A stretch of DNA of 64,000 nucleotides from Albirhodobacter sp042466415 (GCF_042466415.1 NZ_JAXHCH010000002.1:2294001-2358000); one strand, 5' to 3'. Positions 10,301 through 18,466 are shown, counted from the first letter of the stretch. Numbers and translations: made by a program. Notes: generated by a model not told the origin, from the sequence alone.

Positions 10301-10860
10301 CGTTGGAGATCGAGTGTGGCCTCTCCTTCGCCATCCGCGATCCGCATGGAGCCGCTCAATTCGGCTGTGAGGGCCTCACCGATGATCGGCTCGCCGAGCG
10401 TAAGCTTCTGGACGTCCAGCTTTCCCAGTTCGATCGACACAGGCAGATCCGGCAGCGAAAACGGTTGCGCCTCTGGTGATGGCGCGGCGGACTCGTCAGA
10501 TGAGCCTGGAAGACGCGGGAGATTGATCTCCGCGGCGCTCAACTCATCAACCTCAATCGCACCGCGCAGCAACGCGGAGCGGTTCCACGCGATTGCGCCA
10601 TCTACGATCGTCAACCATGCGCCATCAGCATCCGAAATGGTCATCAAATCGAAGGTCGCTTTCGAGGACAGTGCCCCTTTGAAGCCGTCGATACGCACAG
10701 TGCGACCATCGCCGGAGAGGTTATCTTCGATCAACCCTGTGAGATAGCTGCGGTCACGTTCGGCTTGTTGGGCGGTATCCGTGGCCTCTTGCGCGAAGGA
10801 TGTAGTGAACGGCGTTGAGGCCAAAGCAACGGTGAGAATGAGGGGTGATAGAATACGCAT
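7303..10860 (-). CDS. tamB: Translocation and assembly module protein TamB (DUF490)
   Basis: Very large (1185 residues) repetitive beta-rich envelope protein. It starts with an N-terminal signal/anchor (MRILSPLILTVALAS) and ends with the conserved TamB/DUF490 C-terminal domain, including an EEVLARILF motif and a final FYEKDY. TamB spans the periplasm as a long hydrophobic-groove beta-taco; with TamA it supports outer-membrane protein assembly and, in current models, phospholipid transport. The ATG overlaps the tamA stop by one base (TGATG), so the two are translationally coupled. The gene is shorter than some gammaproteobacterial TamB (about 1250) but normal for alphaproteobacteria. Confidence 0.9.
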   Translation of the reverse strand: MRILSPLILTVALASTPFTTSFAQEATDTAQQAERDRSYLTGLIEDNLSGDGRTVRIDGFKGALSSKATFDLMTISDADGAWLTIVDGAIAWNRSALLRGAIEVDELSAAEINLPRLPGSSDESAAPSPEAQPFSLPDLPVSIELGKLDVQKLTLGEPIIGEALTAELSGSMRIADGEGEATLDLQRTDKDAEITLSASFANATRQLGIDLLMREAQNGIIARKTGIPDAPALTLALAGSGPLENFGATVRMTSNGSERLAGKVQILAGDDEGETAFSVDLQGDFAPLMPTEYRAFFGSNTALIAEGSSGGDGQFSLQNLKLESAALKVNGSLDLLPGGLPQRFNLETLIGLGDEPVLLPISGAETYVDGAQITLAYDQARGDGWKLSGSVDGIEREEGSFKTVMLSGSGRIRPDDTAPSIGGTVRLSAQGIALKDPALQAATGETIDLQTIFTWQADAPLRLSRMTLDGAGYSASGQISFDDLAGGLDIQAALTAEHETLERLSLLTGQNLGGALSAEITGTATALSGAFDIDAQITGENLASGIAEIDPILAGTSAIKVSAKRDETGLVLRTATLSTRGIDAEASGTLSSDATDISADLNVKDLSLTQTGVRGAIDLTARVTAQGAKREITLNGVGNGISTQIAEVNKILAGALNLSVVAQEENGRITLQQADLSNAQVSINADGIVADGNQNFNIDARLANAALLAPDFPGPLTVSGSIAGTAQRYQLDLNASGPGGTQAAVTGGLDAALQNLALQITGNTELALANAFIEPRSLQGPLGFDLAINGAPSLAAVSGKIVANNARLVAPALGLILENVDLTTDLANLRAQVNVGAQLSTGGTLTLSGPISLDAPNTADLTIQLNQLMLRDPELYETSVSGQVAINGPLTGGARITGALQLANTELRIPSTGITSIAEIPDIDHVNESAATRETRQKAGLIETAAESAAAAGPAFPIDLTISAPREIFVRGRGLDAELGGSLRVTGSTANVIPIGQFSLIRGRLDILGKRFTLDEGQVALQGALVPWIRFLATTESDDVTTTVQIEGDATSPEITLYSSPELPQEEVLARILFSRDITSLSALQAAQLASAVASLAGKGGAGIISKLRESTGLDDLDVSTDDSGNAELTVGKYISEKVYTDVSVASDGTSEITLNLDVTSNITARGSVGTDGTSGIGVFYEKDY

Positions 10861-12653
10861 CAGAAAGCCTGCCCGATCCCGATATAAATTTGCCCACCGT
10901 CGCCTGTGCTGCCCGATACGGGGCCCGCAACATCGAGGCGGATCGGGCCGATGCCCGTGTTGTACCGAAGGCCAAGGCCCGCGCCTGTTTGCCATTCGCC
11001 GTCCGAGAAGCTCGTCGCGCCGACATAACCGGTGTCATAAAACGCGACGATCCCGATGGTTTCGGTGACATTTGCCCGAATTTCTCCCGAAGCTGCGAGG
11101 AATGCCGCGCCGCCTGTTTCACGTGTGCCCCCATCAAGGACACTGACGCCTAAAGATTCGTAAGGATGGCCGCGTACTGTGCCGCCGCCACCTGAATAGA
11201 ACAGGTAATCACGTGGCGTTTCCTCAAGATCAGACCCTAGAACAGAGCCTGCTTGGAGGCGTGCGGCCAGAACATATTTCGCGTCCTCGCCAAAGCCCCG
11301 ATAGGCCCGTGCATCCGCCTTCAGCTGGATGCCGGTTCCGGTTTCTTCGCCAAGTCCGTAAAAAGGTGTCGCATCCAGCGATCCATAATAGCCCTTCGTC
11401 GCATTTAACGGCTCATCGCGGTTATCGAACGTTAGATTTCCCGGGAATGCGATCTGGCGGAAGATGGTGCGCGTCGTATCCTCGGTTGTATCCGACCAGC
11501 GATAGGCGATCCCGAGCTCACCCGTCAGCCGGGGATGGAAGATATGGGAGACACCAAACTCGAGGTTTACGCTTTTTGTAAGGTCGTCGGGTTCATCGTC
11601 GCGCGCGACTTCCGTTTCGATATAAGCAGTTGTGTCGGGCGTGAAGGTTGCCGGACGATCGATCCGCGCGGAGAGGCCGTAGTCAACCCCGCTGAGCGTG
11701 CCGCCGATATCACCGACCTCGCCATCGATCCGCAGACCCTCTCCGCCGCCAAACAAATTACGATGTAGCCAATAGGTGGACAGGGTTATCCCCTCTAATG
11801 TGGCAATCTCGACACCGGCGCCGATACGCCGCGTCTTGGCCTCGACAACGGCCAAGGCAACATCAAGTGAATTATCGGGATTCAACTGATCGGCTTCGGT
11901 CAGGCTGACGGAACTGAAAATACCGGTGCGCCGCAGGCGGGTTGAAACTGTCGCTAGTTCCTCGGGGCTATAAATTTCGCCTTCGGGGAACCCTGCGATC
12001 TTCGCGAGGCGCGCCGGGCGCAGACGATTATACCCTTTCATCGTCAACTCCCCGAACCGTGCTACTGGCCCTGGAGCGAGCTCAATCTCAGCGGCGAGCG
12101 TGTTTTCACGGTGGTTCGCGGTGACCGATTGCTTGCCGACATCGGCTTTCGCATGTCCAATATCGCGCCACGCGCTGACGCCTTCGCGGGCGGCGTCGAT
12201 GATCAAGCTTGATCGCGCGATTTCGCCCTCGCGGAACCCGTCGGGAAGTTCGGTTTTGGGGGCCAATGGTTCAACAGTCGCGCGTTTAAATTTGAATTGC
12301 TCACCAATGTTGATCCGCACCGTCACTGTTGACAGGGATTTGGGAACATCGAGAGGCGCGATGGAGGATGCCTCGCGGCCGTTGAGTTTGATGGAGACTT
12401 GGGGCGAATAGTATCCGTTGTCATAAAGCGCCGAGACGATCCGCGCATAATCCGCACGGGCTGCGGCAAAGATGCTCTGCTCGTCGGAATCGTCCGCGAT
12501 TGTGGATTCACGTGTCAGAGACGCCGTTGCAATTGCCTCCCAAAGATCACCGCGTGCTCCCGGTGCGAGGAAAGAAAAATCAAGCGCGAGAGCTGCTTGA
12601 CCACTCAACACACAGGCGAAAGCGAGTCCGCCGATCAAATTCTTCTGTGCCAC
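10860..12653 (-). CDS. tamA: Autotransporter assembly complex protein TamA (Omp85 family)
   Basis: 597-residue outer-membrane protein. After a signal peptide (residues ~1-23, ending LALA or ALA-LD) come about three POTRA domains (roughly residues 40-290) and then a 16-strand Omp85 beta-barrel. The barrel includes an RGHPYESLG segment, matching the L6-loop VRGF/Y motif, and ends in the typical C-terminal aromatic YIGIGQAF. TamA works with the inner-membrane-anchored TamB encoded immediately downstream with a one-base overlap. No strong promoter was identified in the 116-bp gap upstream (12654-12769). Confidence 0.92.
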   Translation of the reverse strand: MAQKNLIGGLAFACVLSGQAALALDFSFLAPGARGDLWEAIATASLTRESTIADDSDEQSIFAAARADYARIVSALYDNGYYSPQVSIKLNGREASSIAPLDVPKSLSTVTVRINIGEQFKFKRATVEPLAPKTELPDGFREGEIARSSLIIDAAREGVSAWRDIGHAKADVGKQSVTANHRENTLAAEIELAPGPVARFGELTMKGYNRLRPARLAKIAGFPEGEIYSPEELATVSTRLRRTGIFSSVSLTEADQLNPDNSLDVALAVVEAKTRRIGAGVEIATLEGITLSTYWLHRNLFGGGEGLRIDGEVGDIGGTLSGVDYGLSARIDRPATFTPDTTAYIETEVARDDEPDDLTKSVNLEFGVSHIFHPRLTGELGIAYRWSDTTEDTTRTIFRQIAFPGNLTFDNRDEPLNATKGYYGSLDATPFYGLGEETGTGIQLKADARAYRGFGEDAKYVLAARLQAGSVLGSDLEETPRDYLFYSGGGGTVRGHPYESLGVSVLDGGTRETGGAAFLAASGEIRANVTETIGIVAFYDTGYVGATSFSDGEWQTGAGLGLRYNTGIGPIRLDVAGPVSGSTGDGGQIYIGIGQAF

Positions 12654-12769
12654 TGCCGCGCCTAGCCCCTGTCAAAACAATCCCGTGCTTTGAGAGTCGC
12701 AGTAAATCGCCATAAATGAAAGGGCATGACGCGGGTTTGCGCGAGGATTCGCCGCAGCTCGGCGCTAAG

Positions 12770-13318
12770 TCACGAAAGCGTGAGCGAAATCCGCTCAGAG
12801 TGGTCGCGCAAGTAGATCGACAGCCATGCCGAATACTGGTCCGGATTTGCGGCGACATCCGCCTTTAGTGCGCCGAACTCGATCCAGCGGGAAGCTTGCG
12901 CCTCGTCAGGATTTAGCACGAGTGGGAGATTTCTGTCGCATTGCGCCACGTAGAGCTCGACGACCTCATGCTCGATAAGCCCGCCGCCAACCTCGGCACG
13001 GTATTCAACTTGGCCGACTGGCAAGAGGGACAGGCCCCTGATTCCCATCTCCTCATATAACCTGCGCTGGGCGCATATGTCGAAGGCCTCGCCCCACTGG
13101 GGGTGCGTGCAACACGTGTTCGACCACTTCCCGCCCGAATGATATTTGGCCGCTGCCCTTTGCTGCAACAAAACATAGCGCCCCGACATGACGAAAACCG
13201 AAACCGCCTGATGTTTGAGGCCGCGTTGATGTACGGCAAGCTTTTCCACAGGGGTAAGCACGCCTTCCACCCAAGCGGGGATCATTTGCGGGACAGTCTG
13301 TGCAGCATCAATCGGCAT
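12770..13318 (-). CDS. idi: Isopentenyl-diphosphate delta-isomerase, type I
   Basis: Interconverts IPP and DMAPP for isoprenoid synthesis. 182 residues if started at the ATG 13316-13318, which has a GGAGG Shine-Dalgarno; a longer in-frame start lacks one. The Nudix-like IDI fold is recognisable from GLKHQAVSVFV, YLL-type QQRAAAKYHSGGKW, the catalytic-cysteine motif SNTCCTHP (Cys70 aligns with the E. coli active-site Cys) and RRLYEEMGI. Type I IDI is dispensable where the MEP pathway makes both isomers, and in phototrophic relatives it often lies in the photosynthesis cluster. Here it stands alone between tamA and secB, downstream of the secB terminator. Confidence 0.9.
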   Translation of the reverse strand: MPIDAAQTVPQMIPAWVEGVLTPVEKLAVHQRGLKHQAVSVFVMSGRYVLLQQRAAAKYHSGGKWSNTCCTHPQWGEAFDICAQRRLYEEMGIRGLSLLPVGQVEYRAEVGGGLIEHEVVELYVAQCDRNLPLVLNPDEAQASRWIEFGALKADVAANPDQYSAWLSIYLRDHSERISLTLS

Positions 13319-13334
13319 GGCGACCTCCGGACAT

Positions 13335-13366
13335 AAAAACGCCGCCCCGAACAAACCAGGGCGGCG
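13335..13366 (-). terminator. Rho-independent terminator of secB
   Basis: On the minus strand an 8-bp CGCCGCCC/GGGCGGCG stem with a ~10-nt loop is followed by a T run. It lies just after the secB stop and before idi. Confidence 0.75.
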
Positions 13367-13384
13367 TAAAACGGGGATATACGA

Positions 13385-13882
13385 TCAGGCGTCCGCGGTG
13401 GTGTTCTGCGCCTCGGCTGCCACGCGCTGCATTTGCTGGCGGTAGAGTGCTGCAAAATCGACGGGCTCCAACATGAACGGAGGGAAGCCGCCATCGCGCG
13501 TCACATCAGATACGACGCGGCGCACGTAAGGGAAGATCATGCGTGGGCATTCAATCAGCAAAAACGCATGGAGATGTTCTTCCGGCACGTTCTCGACATG
13601 GAAAATGCCTGCGTAGTCTAGCTCCAGCAGATAAAGCGTCGCATCGTCATTCTTGTTCTTCGAATTGATGCGGAACTTGGTGGACACTTCATACTGATGA
13701 TCTGCGGCGCGCTTGCGGGCGTCCAAGCTGACCTGAACTTGGATCTCGGGCGATACATCCGCGTTTTGCAGACCTTTTTGCGCGAGCGCATTTTCGAAGG
13801 ACATGTCACGGATGAATTGCGCGAGAATGCTCATTTTAACTTGCGGAACCTGCGGTGCGGCGCCGTTGGTGTGCTCGGTCAT
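13385..13882 (-). CDS. secB: Protein-export chaperone SecB
   Basis: Cytosolic tetrameric chaperone that keeps presecretory proteins unfolded and hands them to SecA. 165 residues from the ATG 13880-13882. Family features: QVKMSILAQFIRDMSFENA at the N-terminus, VSLDARKR, YELDYAG-like LLELDYAGIF, and the C-terminal IECPRMIFPYVRR with FPPFMLEPVDF. The N-terminal 13 residues are a short variable tail. An efficient terminator separates it from idi. It is convergent neither with nor coupled to fxsA (82 bp away, same strand). secA itself is in this window at 31863-34547. Confidence 0.95.
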   Translation of the reverse strand: MTEHTNGAAPQVPQVKMSILAQFIRDMSFENALAQKGLQNADVSPEIQVQVSLDARKRAADHQYEVSTKFRINSKNKNDDATLYLLELDYAGIFHVENVPEEHLHAFLLIECPRMIFPYVRRVVSDVTRDGGFPPFMLEPVDFAALYRQQMQRVAAEAQNTTADA

Positions 13883-13964
13883 AGATGTCTCCCAATTTCG
13901 TTGGGCATTGTGTAGCAGGAGGCGCCGCGCCACTCAATGCCAAGAAAAAGAAGGCGGCGGTGCA

Positions 13965-14513
13965 TCACTCTTTCGGCTTCGTCCATCCTGACGGACGATT
14001 GCCAATTTGGTTCGGATCGGCCTCAACCTCGGAGTAATCGCCGTCGATCACACCATCTTGCGGCGCGCCGCGACGAAAGGGATGCGCACTTGGGTCGTTT
14101 TGCTGAGGGCCGCCGCCAAATCCTGCACTGAAACCGCCTGCACGGCTGCCCATTTCAAATTTCGCAACAGTGACGCGTTTGCCAAACTCGCGGATGGCAA
14201 ATTGACGCACTTTAGGAATGAGAAGCAAAATACCGCAGGTGTCAGTGAAGAAGCCCGGCGTCAGAAGCAACGCGCCCGCAAGCAGGATCATCGCGCCATG
14301 CGCCAAGGGGGCCATCGGATCGCGTAACTCGGCCATAGACCCACGCAGATCCGCCATCGCCTGTGCGCCTTGGCTTCGTACCAAGGAGGTTCCCACGACC
14401 GCCGTTAACAGAACGACACCCAAGGTTGGCCAAAGACCGATCAAGCCCCCGACTTGGATGAAAAGGCCGATCTCAATCAGCGGAACGAGAATAAAGGCGA
14501 TTAGAATCCACAT
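13965..14513 (-). CDS. fxsA: FxsA-family membrane protein
   Basis: 182-residue membrane protein with three to four hydrophobic segments. Its N-terminus (MWILIAFILVPLIEIGLFI), the GLWPTLGVVLLTAVVGTSLVR segment and the LLTPGFFTDTCGILLLIP segment are characteristic of FxsA, named for suppressing F exclusion of phage T7 in E. coli. The C-terminal ~60 residues are hydrophilic, Gly/Pro-rich and likely disordered. Two in-frame ATGs exist (14517-14519 and 14511-14513). I chose the inner one because the GGGAG Shine-Dalgarno is correctly spaced for it and abuts the outer one. Divergent from the Tim44-like gene. Confidence 0.85.
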   Translation of the reverse strand: MWILIAFILVPLIEIGLFIQVGGLIGLWPTLGVVLLTAVVGTSLVRSQGAQAMADLRGSMAELRDPMAPLAHGAMILLAGALLLTPGFFTDTCGILLLIPKVRQFAIREFGKRVTVAKFEMGSRAGGFSAGFGGGPQQNDPSAHPFRRGAPQDGVIDGDYSEVEADPNQIGNRPSGWTKPKE

Positions 14514-14635
14514 TAGCATCTCCCAACAACAAGTTTGGCAGGCGGTGGACTTGATCCCGCCCCTGCCCTACATAAGTGTGCAATCATGCCGATACCAACC
14601 CCGAGTATCACAATAGCGTGCAAAGGATTATGCAA

Positions 14636-15295
14636 ATGGACGATTCCGTCATTCAGGTTCTGGTTCTGGCCGCGATAGCTGTCTTTCTGGTCCTGCGGTT
14701 GAAATCGATCCTCGGCACGCGCGAAGGATATGAAAAGCCGCTGATCGAGGATGAGCCGGAAGCTAAGCGGTCGAACCGCAGTTTTGAGGTGATCGACGGC
14801 GGTCCCGATCATGACATCATCGACAATCTTCCCGAGGGCTCAACCGCGTTGGAGCCGCTCTCGGCCATGAAGCGCGTCGAGCCAGAGTTCTCCGTCACCA
14901 AATTCCTGTCGGGGGCACGCGGCGCGTATGAGATGATCCTCGTTGCTTTTGATAAGGGCGAGATGGAGCGTATCCGCCCGTTCCTCGCACCCGAGGTGTT
15001 CGACGCCTTCAACGGCGTTGTTGAGCAGCGTGCCGCGAACGGCCTTCGGGTCGAAGGGGAGTTTTTGGGTGTCCGCCAGTTGGTTTTGAGCGATGCACAG
15101 TTTGACCGCTCCACGAATGAGGCGGAAATCACGGTGCGGTTCACCGGAGAGATGGTAACTGCCGTGCGCAATGCGGATGGTGAAATCGTTGAGGGTGATC
15201 CGAAAGTGTCCCGCAAACAGCGCGACAGTTGGACATTTTCCCGTGTCATGGGCGCAAATGATCCAAACTGGCGCCTCGTCGCGACAGGCGATTGA
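14636..15295 (+). CDS. Tim44-domain membrane-anchored protein (TimA-like)
   Basis: 219 residues: one N-terminal transmembrane helix (about residues 5-23, VIQVLVLAAIAVFLVLRL), an acidic linker, then a Tim44-like domain (about residues 75-215) with FLSGARGAYEMILVAFDKG and RDSWTFSR near the end. In mitochondria the Tim44 domain tethers Hsp70 to the import channel. Alphaproteobacterial homologues are inner-membrane proteins of less certain role. The start at 14636 is set by AAAGGA with 8-nt spacing; the ATG 6 bp upstream is too close to it. Next to fxsA and secB, a neighbourhood I recall as common in Rhodobacterales. Confidence 0.85.
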   Translation: MDDSVIQVLVLAAIAVFLVLRLKSILGTREGYEKPLIEDEPEAKRSNRSFEVIDGGPDHDIIDNLPEGSTALEPLSAMKRVEPEFSVTKFLSGARGAYEMILVAFDKGEMERIRPFLAPEVFDAFNGVVEQRAANGLRVEGEFLGVRQLVLSDAQFDRSTNEAEITVRFTGEMVTAVRNADGEIVEGDPKVSRKQRDSWTFSRVMGANDPNWRLVATGD

Positions 15296-15332
15296 GGCGA
15301 TGTGCGGTTGGTATCCTTTGCGGGGCCAACCC

Positions 15333-15357
15333 GACGCCGCCTTCGGGGCGGCGTTTT
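15333..15357 (+). terminator. Terminator-like hairpin after the Tim44 gene
   Basis: ACGCCGCC and GGCGGCGT form an 8-bp stem with a TTCGG loop followed by TTTT. Its T run ends only 13 nt before the preferred smr start codon, so it sits in what would be the smr leader. Confidence 0.65.
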
Positions 15358-15370
15358 GCATGGTGCGCAG

Positions 15371-15994
15371 ATGAAGCGTCGTCGCAAGCTTTCCGCAGAG
15401 GAACGCGAACTTTGGTCGCGTGTCGCGGCAACAACCCAGCCCGTTCGACCGCCCAAAGCGGATGAGCGCGAGGCGTTTGTCGCGGGGCTTAACCCGCCGA
15501 AAGCCGAGGCCCCTCTTTCCAAAAAAACGCAATCCGTGCCCGCAATTGTCCCAAGTCTCAAAGATCTCCGGATCGGGACGGCGGCCCCGTCAAAGCGTCT
15601 CCGTCTTGATCTTGCGCCTTCGGTTGCCGATCATCTCGCCGCGCAGCCCGTTCAAATGGATCGCAAGAAGCATCAGAAAATGACGCGCGGGCGGATCGAG
15701 CCGGAGAGCAAGATCGATCTCCATGGAATGACGGTGAACGAAGCACACCCCGAGCTGATCCGGTTTATCCTGAATGCGCAGGATCGGGGATGCCGTCTTG
15801 TGTTGGTCATCACCGGAAAGGGGAAAATGGCGGATGATTATGGGCCAATCCCTGTCCGTCGTGGCATTTTGCGCCACCAAGTTCCGCAATGGTTACGCCT
15901 GCCGCCATTGGGGCAAGCTGTTTTACAGGTTACGCAGGCGCATCTCAAACATGGCGGCGGCGGCGCTTATTACGTCTACCTCCGGCGGCGCTAG
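15371..15994 (+). CDS. Smr-domain protein (MutS2 C-terminal-like)
   Basis: 207 residues: a basic N-terminus (MKRRRKLSAEERELW), a low-complexity linker, and a C-terminal Smr domain (about residues 115-205) with the signature DLHGMTVNEA, the ITGKGK motif and HGGGGAYYVYLRRR. Smr domains are DNA- or RNA-nicking or binding modules. The ATG at 15371 matches homologues but has no clear Shine-Dalgarno and follows a terminator hairpin closely. An alternative GTG at 15302, with a GAGG overlapping the upstream stop, would add 23 residues and put the hairpin inside the gene. The stop overlaps by 3 bp that of the convergent hydrolase gene. Confidence 0.85.
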   Translation: MKRRRKLSAEERELWSRVAATTQPVRPPKADEREAFVAGLNPPKAEAPLSKKTQSVPAIVPSLKDLRIGTAAPSKRLRLDLAPSVADHLAAQPVQMDRKKHQKMTRGRIEPESKIDLHGMTVNEAHPELIRFILNAQDRGCRLVLVITGKGKMADDYGPIPVRRGILRHQVPQWLRLPPLGQAVLQVTQAHLKHGGGGAYYVYLRRR

Positions 15995-17103
15995 TCGGTG
16001 ATGGGGGAAAGCGCGATGCTCGTCGCGTTTTGTACCGTCAAAACCACGCCCGGTATCAGCCCCGCGCGACCCTGCTGACCCGAGGCCAGCGCGGCATTGA
16101 CGATGGAGCCGTTCCGCAAAAGGGCCATTAAGCTCGGAGATGAGCCGAGCAGAAAATGCGGATCAGACCCGCTAAAGGCACTCACCTCGACCAATGTGAC
16201 ACGCAGATCCGCAAGCCGCTCTGGGTCGGAGATCAGCCCGAGGCGATCGGCTTCGCCCGAAAGCCGGGCGGAAAGACGCAAGATTGGATCGCGTTTGGAG
16301 GTGAAGATCATAAACGGTTCGGGCAGGTCTCCGATGTCATGCGCCTGCGCGCGAAACAACGATACATCGATGTCAGGTGCCATCAGCGCGACGCCCGCAA
16401 TCTTGTTTTGCAGAAGGTTCGGATCGCGAGAGGATAGATCGCGCAGAGTTTCCATCACCAATTGAGAGCCCATCGAATGCCCCAAAAGCACAATTTTAGT
16501 CGCCCCCGCGCGGCTTAGCTCTTGGATGAGATCATGTAGCCCGTCGCGGGCGAACAGGGCGGAATCGCGATCATAGGCATAGCCGAGAGGCTGCCCGGCG
16601 GAGGGCCATGCGTAATGAACAAGCACGCCCGGCAACTCGAGATCCTGCCCAAGCTGCGCCATCCGGTAGAGACCTTCCGCGAAAATCGTATTGAACCCGT
16701 GCACGAAGATCACCGCTTCGCCGCCTTGCGCCCGCAAGGCCGGTGCGAGATCAGCGCGGAGCGCAGAGGCCGATGGGTAGTCCTCGACATGTGCCGCCAG
16801 AAAATCTTTTCGCGGGTCTGGCGTTTTACCGCTTTGCGCGATCGTCAGCTCGCCTGCCACGCGGTCCGGTGGAATTGCGACATCGACGCGCAGATAACGC
16901 GTGTCGTCTGAGCGACCGCGCTCCAGGGCACTCATCTCCGGATCGGTCGCGATGCTTTGAGAAATCAGTACCTTGGATCGTGTTGTCCCGACATAAATCG
17001 CGCGGGTTTCTTGGGCCTCGATGCCTTCTGGCATCAAAACCATCGCACCGCGCGGCGCACAACCTGCGATTAAAATGAGAGCGTAGATGTGCCAGATCCG
17101 CAT
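15991..17103 (-). CDS. Alpha/beta hydrolase lipoprotein (DUF900 family)
   Basis: 370-residue lipoprotein. The signal peptide ends in a lipobox LIAGC (Cys15). The DUF900-type alpha/beta hydrolase core includes FVHGFNT, an LGHSMGSQLVMETL nucleophile elbow with the expected catalytic Ser, and APDIDVSLF. Substrate unknown; family members are loosely annotated as esterases. Located directly downstream of hslU on the same strand. The 63-bp gap holds a long inverted repeat. Confidence 0.8.
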   Translation of the reverse strand: MRIWHIYALILIAGCAPRGAMVLMPEGIEAQETRAIYVGTTRSKVLISQSIATDPEMSALERGRSDDTRYLRVDVAIPPDRVAGELTIAQSGKTPDPRKDFLAAHVEDYPSASALRADLAPALRAQGGEAVIFVHGFNTIFAEGLYRMAQLGQDLELPGVLVHYAWPSAGQPLGYAYDRDSALFARDGLHDLIQELSRAGATKIVLLGHSMGSQLVMETLRDLSSRDPNLLQNKIAGVALMAPDIDVSLFRAQAHDIGDLPEPFMIFTSKRDPILRLSARLSGEADRLGLISDPERLADLRVTLVEVSAFSGSDPHFLLGSSPSLMALLRNGSIVNAALASGQQGRAGLIPGVVLTVQNATSIALSPITD

Positions 17104-17120
17104 GTCATCTCCGATCGCGC

Positions 17121-17161
17121 GCAGTCCCTGCGCATACCCTAGCGAGGCGCGCAGGGACTGC
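17121..17161 (-). repeat. 13-bp inverted repeat downstream of hslU
   Basis: Perfect arms GCAGTCCCTGCGC (17121-17133) and GCGCAGGGACTGC (17149-17161) with a 15-nt loop. There is no T run on either strand. Most likely an mRNA 3'-end or processing hairpin for the hslU transcript. Confidence 0.6.
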
Positions 17162-17166
17162 CAAGT

Positions 17167-18465
17167 TCAGAGCACGTAGCGGCTCAGATCTGCCGAGCGG
17201 CTCAGATCGCCGAGATGTTTTTCCACGAAGGCGGCGTCCACGATCACTTCTTCACCGGCACGATCCGGTGCCGAGAAGGACAACTCCTCAAATACCCGTT
17301 CGATAACGGTATAAAGCCGCCGTGCGCCGATATTTTCGACCGTCTGATTGACCTCTGCCGCGATTTTCGCGAGCGCGGCGATCCCGTCTTGGGTAAAGGT
17401 GACGGTAACTTGTTCGGTGGCCATCAAGGCGGTGTACTGCCGCGTGAGGGCGTTATCCGTTTCGGTGAGAATGCGGATAAAATCGTCCTCCGTCAGGGGC
17501 CGCAATTCAACCCGGATTGGCAAGCGGCCTTGGAGTTCTGGAAGAAGATCGGACGGTTTCGCGATATGGAAAGCGCCCGACGCGATGAACAGGATATGGT
17601 CGGTCTTCACAGGTCCGTGCTTGGTGGAAACGGTGGTGCCCTCAATCAACGGTAGCAAATCACGCTGCACGCCTTCTCTCGAGACATCCGCGCCCCGCGT
17701 CTCGGCGCGGGCGGCCACTTTGTCGATCTCGTCGATGAAAACGATTCCGGATTCCTGAACAGCTTCGAGTGCGGCGGCTTTGACCGCCTCGTCATCCAAT
17801 AGCTTATCGGCTTCCTCGGAAACCAGAACCTCATAGCTTTCCGCCACTGTCATCTTTTTGCGGGTTTTACGGGTTCCGAAGGCCTTGAACAGGTCTTGCA
17901 ACCCTTGCATCTGGGCCTCCATCCCAGGTTGGCCAAGGGTCATCGGCACCGTCGCGGTTTGCTCGGCGACTTCTAGCTCGATAATCTTTTGATCGAGCTC
18001 CCCTGCCCTCAGTTTCTTGCGGAACATCTCGCGGGTTGCTTCGCGCGCATCGGTGCCGGCAAGCGCCTCGATGACGCGCTCCTCCGCAGCACCTTCGGCA
18101 CGGGATTTCACCTCATCGCGCATGCGAGCGCGCGCTTCCACCATCGCGGTATCTGTCAGATCGCGGATGATCTGCTCAACGTCGCGGCCCACGTAGCCGA
18201 CTTCGGTAAATTTCGTCGCCTCGACCTTCAGGAAGGGCGCTTTGGCGAGTTTGGCGAGCCTGCGGGAGATTTCCGTTTTGCCGACGCCGGTCGGTCCGAT
18301 CATCAAGATGTTCTTCGGATAGACCTCGTCACGCAGATCATCCCCCAAAAGCTTACGCCGCCAGCGATTGCGCAACGCAACCGCCACAGCGCGTTTCGCA
18401 TCTGCTTGGCCAATGATGAAGCGATCTAGTTCGGATACAATTTCACGAGGGGTGAGGTTGGTCAT
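17167..18465 (-). CDS. hslU: ATP-dependent protease ATPase subunit HslU (ClpY)
   Basis: AAA+ unfoldase that feeds substrates into the HslV peptidase. 432 residues from the ATG 18463-18465. Walker A GPTGVGKT at about 57-64, pore loop GYVGRD at 90-95, Walker B IVFIDEID at about 241-248, sensor/arginine-finger region QGRLPIRVEL, and the C-terminal tail ending LSRYVL that inserts into HslV. An intermediate (I) domain lies between. The start is one base after the stop of an upstream membrane-protein gene, with GGAGT inside that gene's end. hslU is therefore coupled to it rather than directly to hslV. Confidence 0.95.
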   Translation of the reverse strand: MTNLTPREIVSELDRFIIGQADAKRAVAVALRNRWRRKLLGDDLRDEVYPKNILMIGPTGVGKTEISRRLAKLAKAPFLKVEATKFTEVGYVGRDVEQIIRDLTDTAMVEARARMRDEVKSRAEGAAEERVIEALAGTDAREATREMFRKKLRAGELDQKIIELEVAEQTATVPMTLGQPGMEAQMQGLQDLFKAFGTRKTRKKMTVAESYEVLVSEEADKLLDDEAVKAAALEAVQESGIVFIDEIDKVAARAETRGADVSREGVQRDLLPLIEGTTVSTKHGPVKTDHILFIASGAFHIAKPSDLLPELQGRLPIRVELRPLTEDDFIRILTETDNALTRQYTALMATEQVTVTFTQDGIAALAKIAAEVNQTVENIGARRLYTVIERVFEELSFSAPDRAGEEVIVDAAFVEKHLGDLSRSADLSRYVL

Positions 18466-18466
18466 G

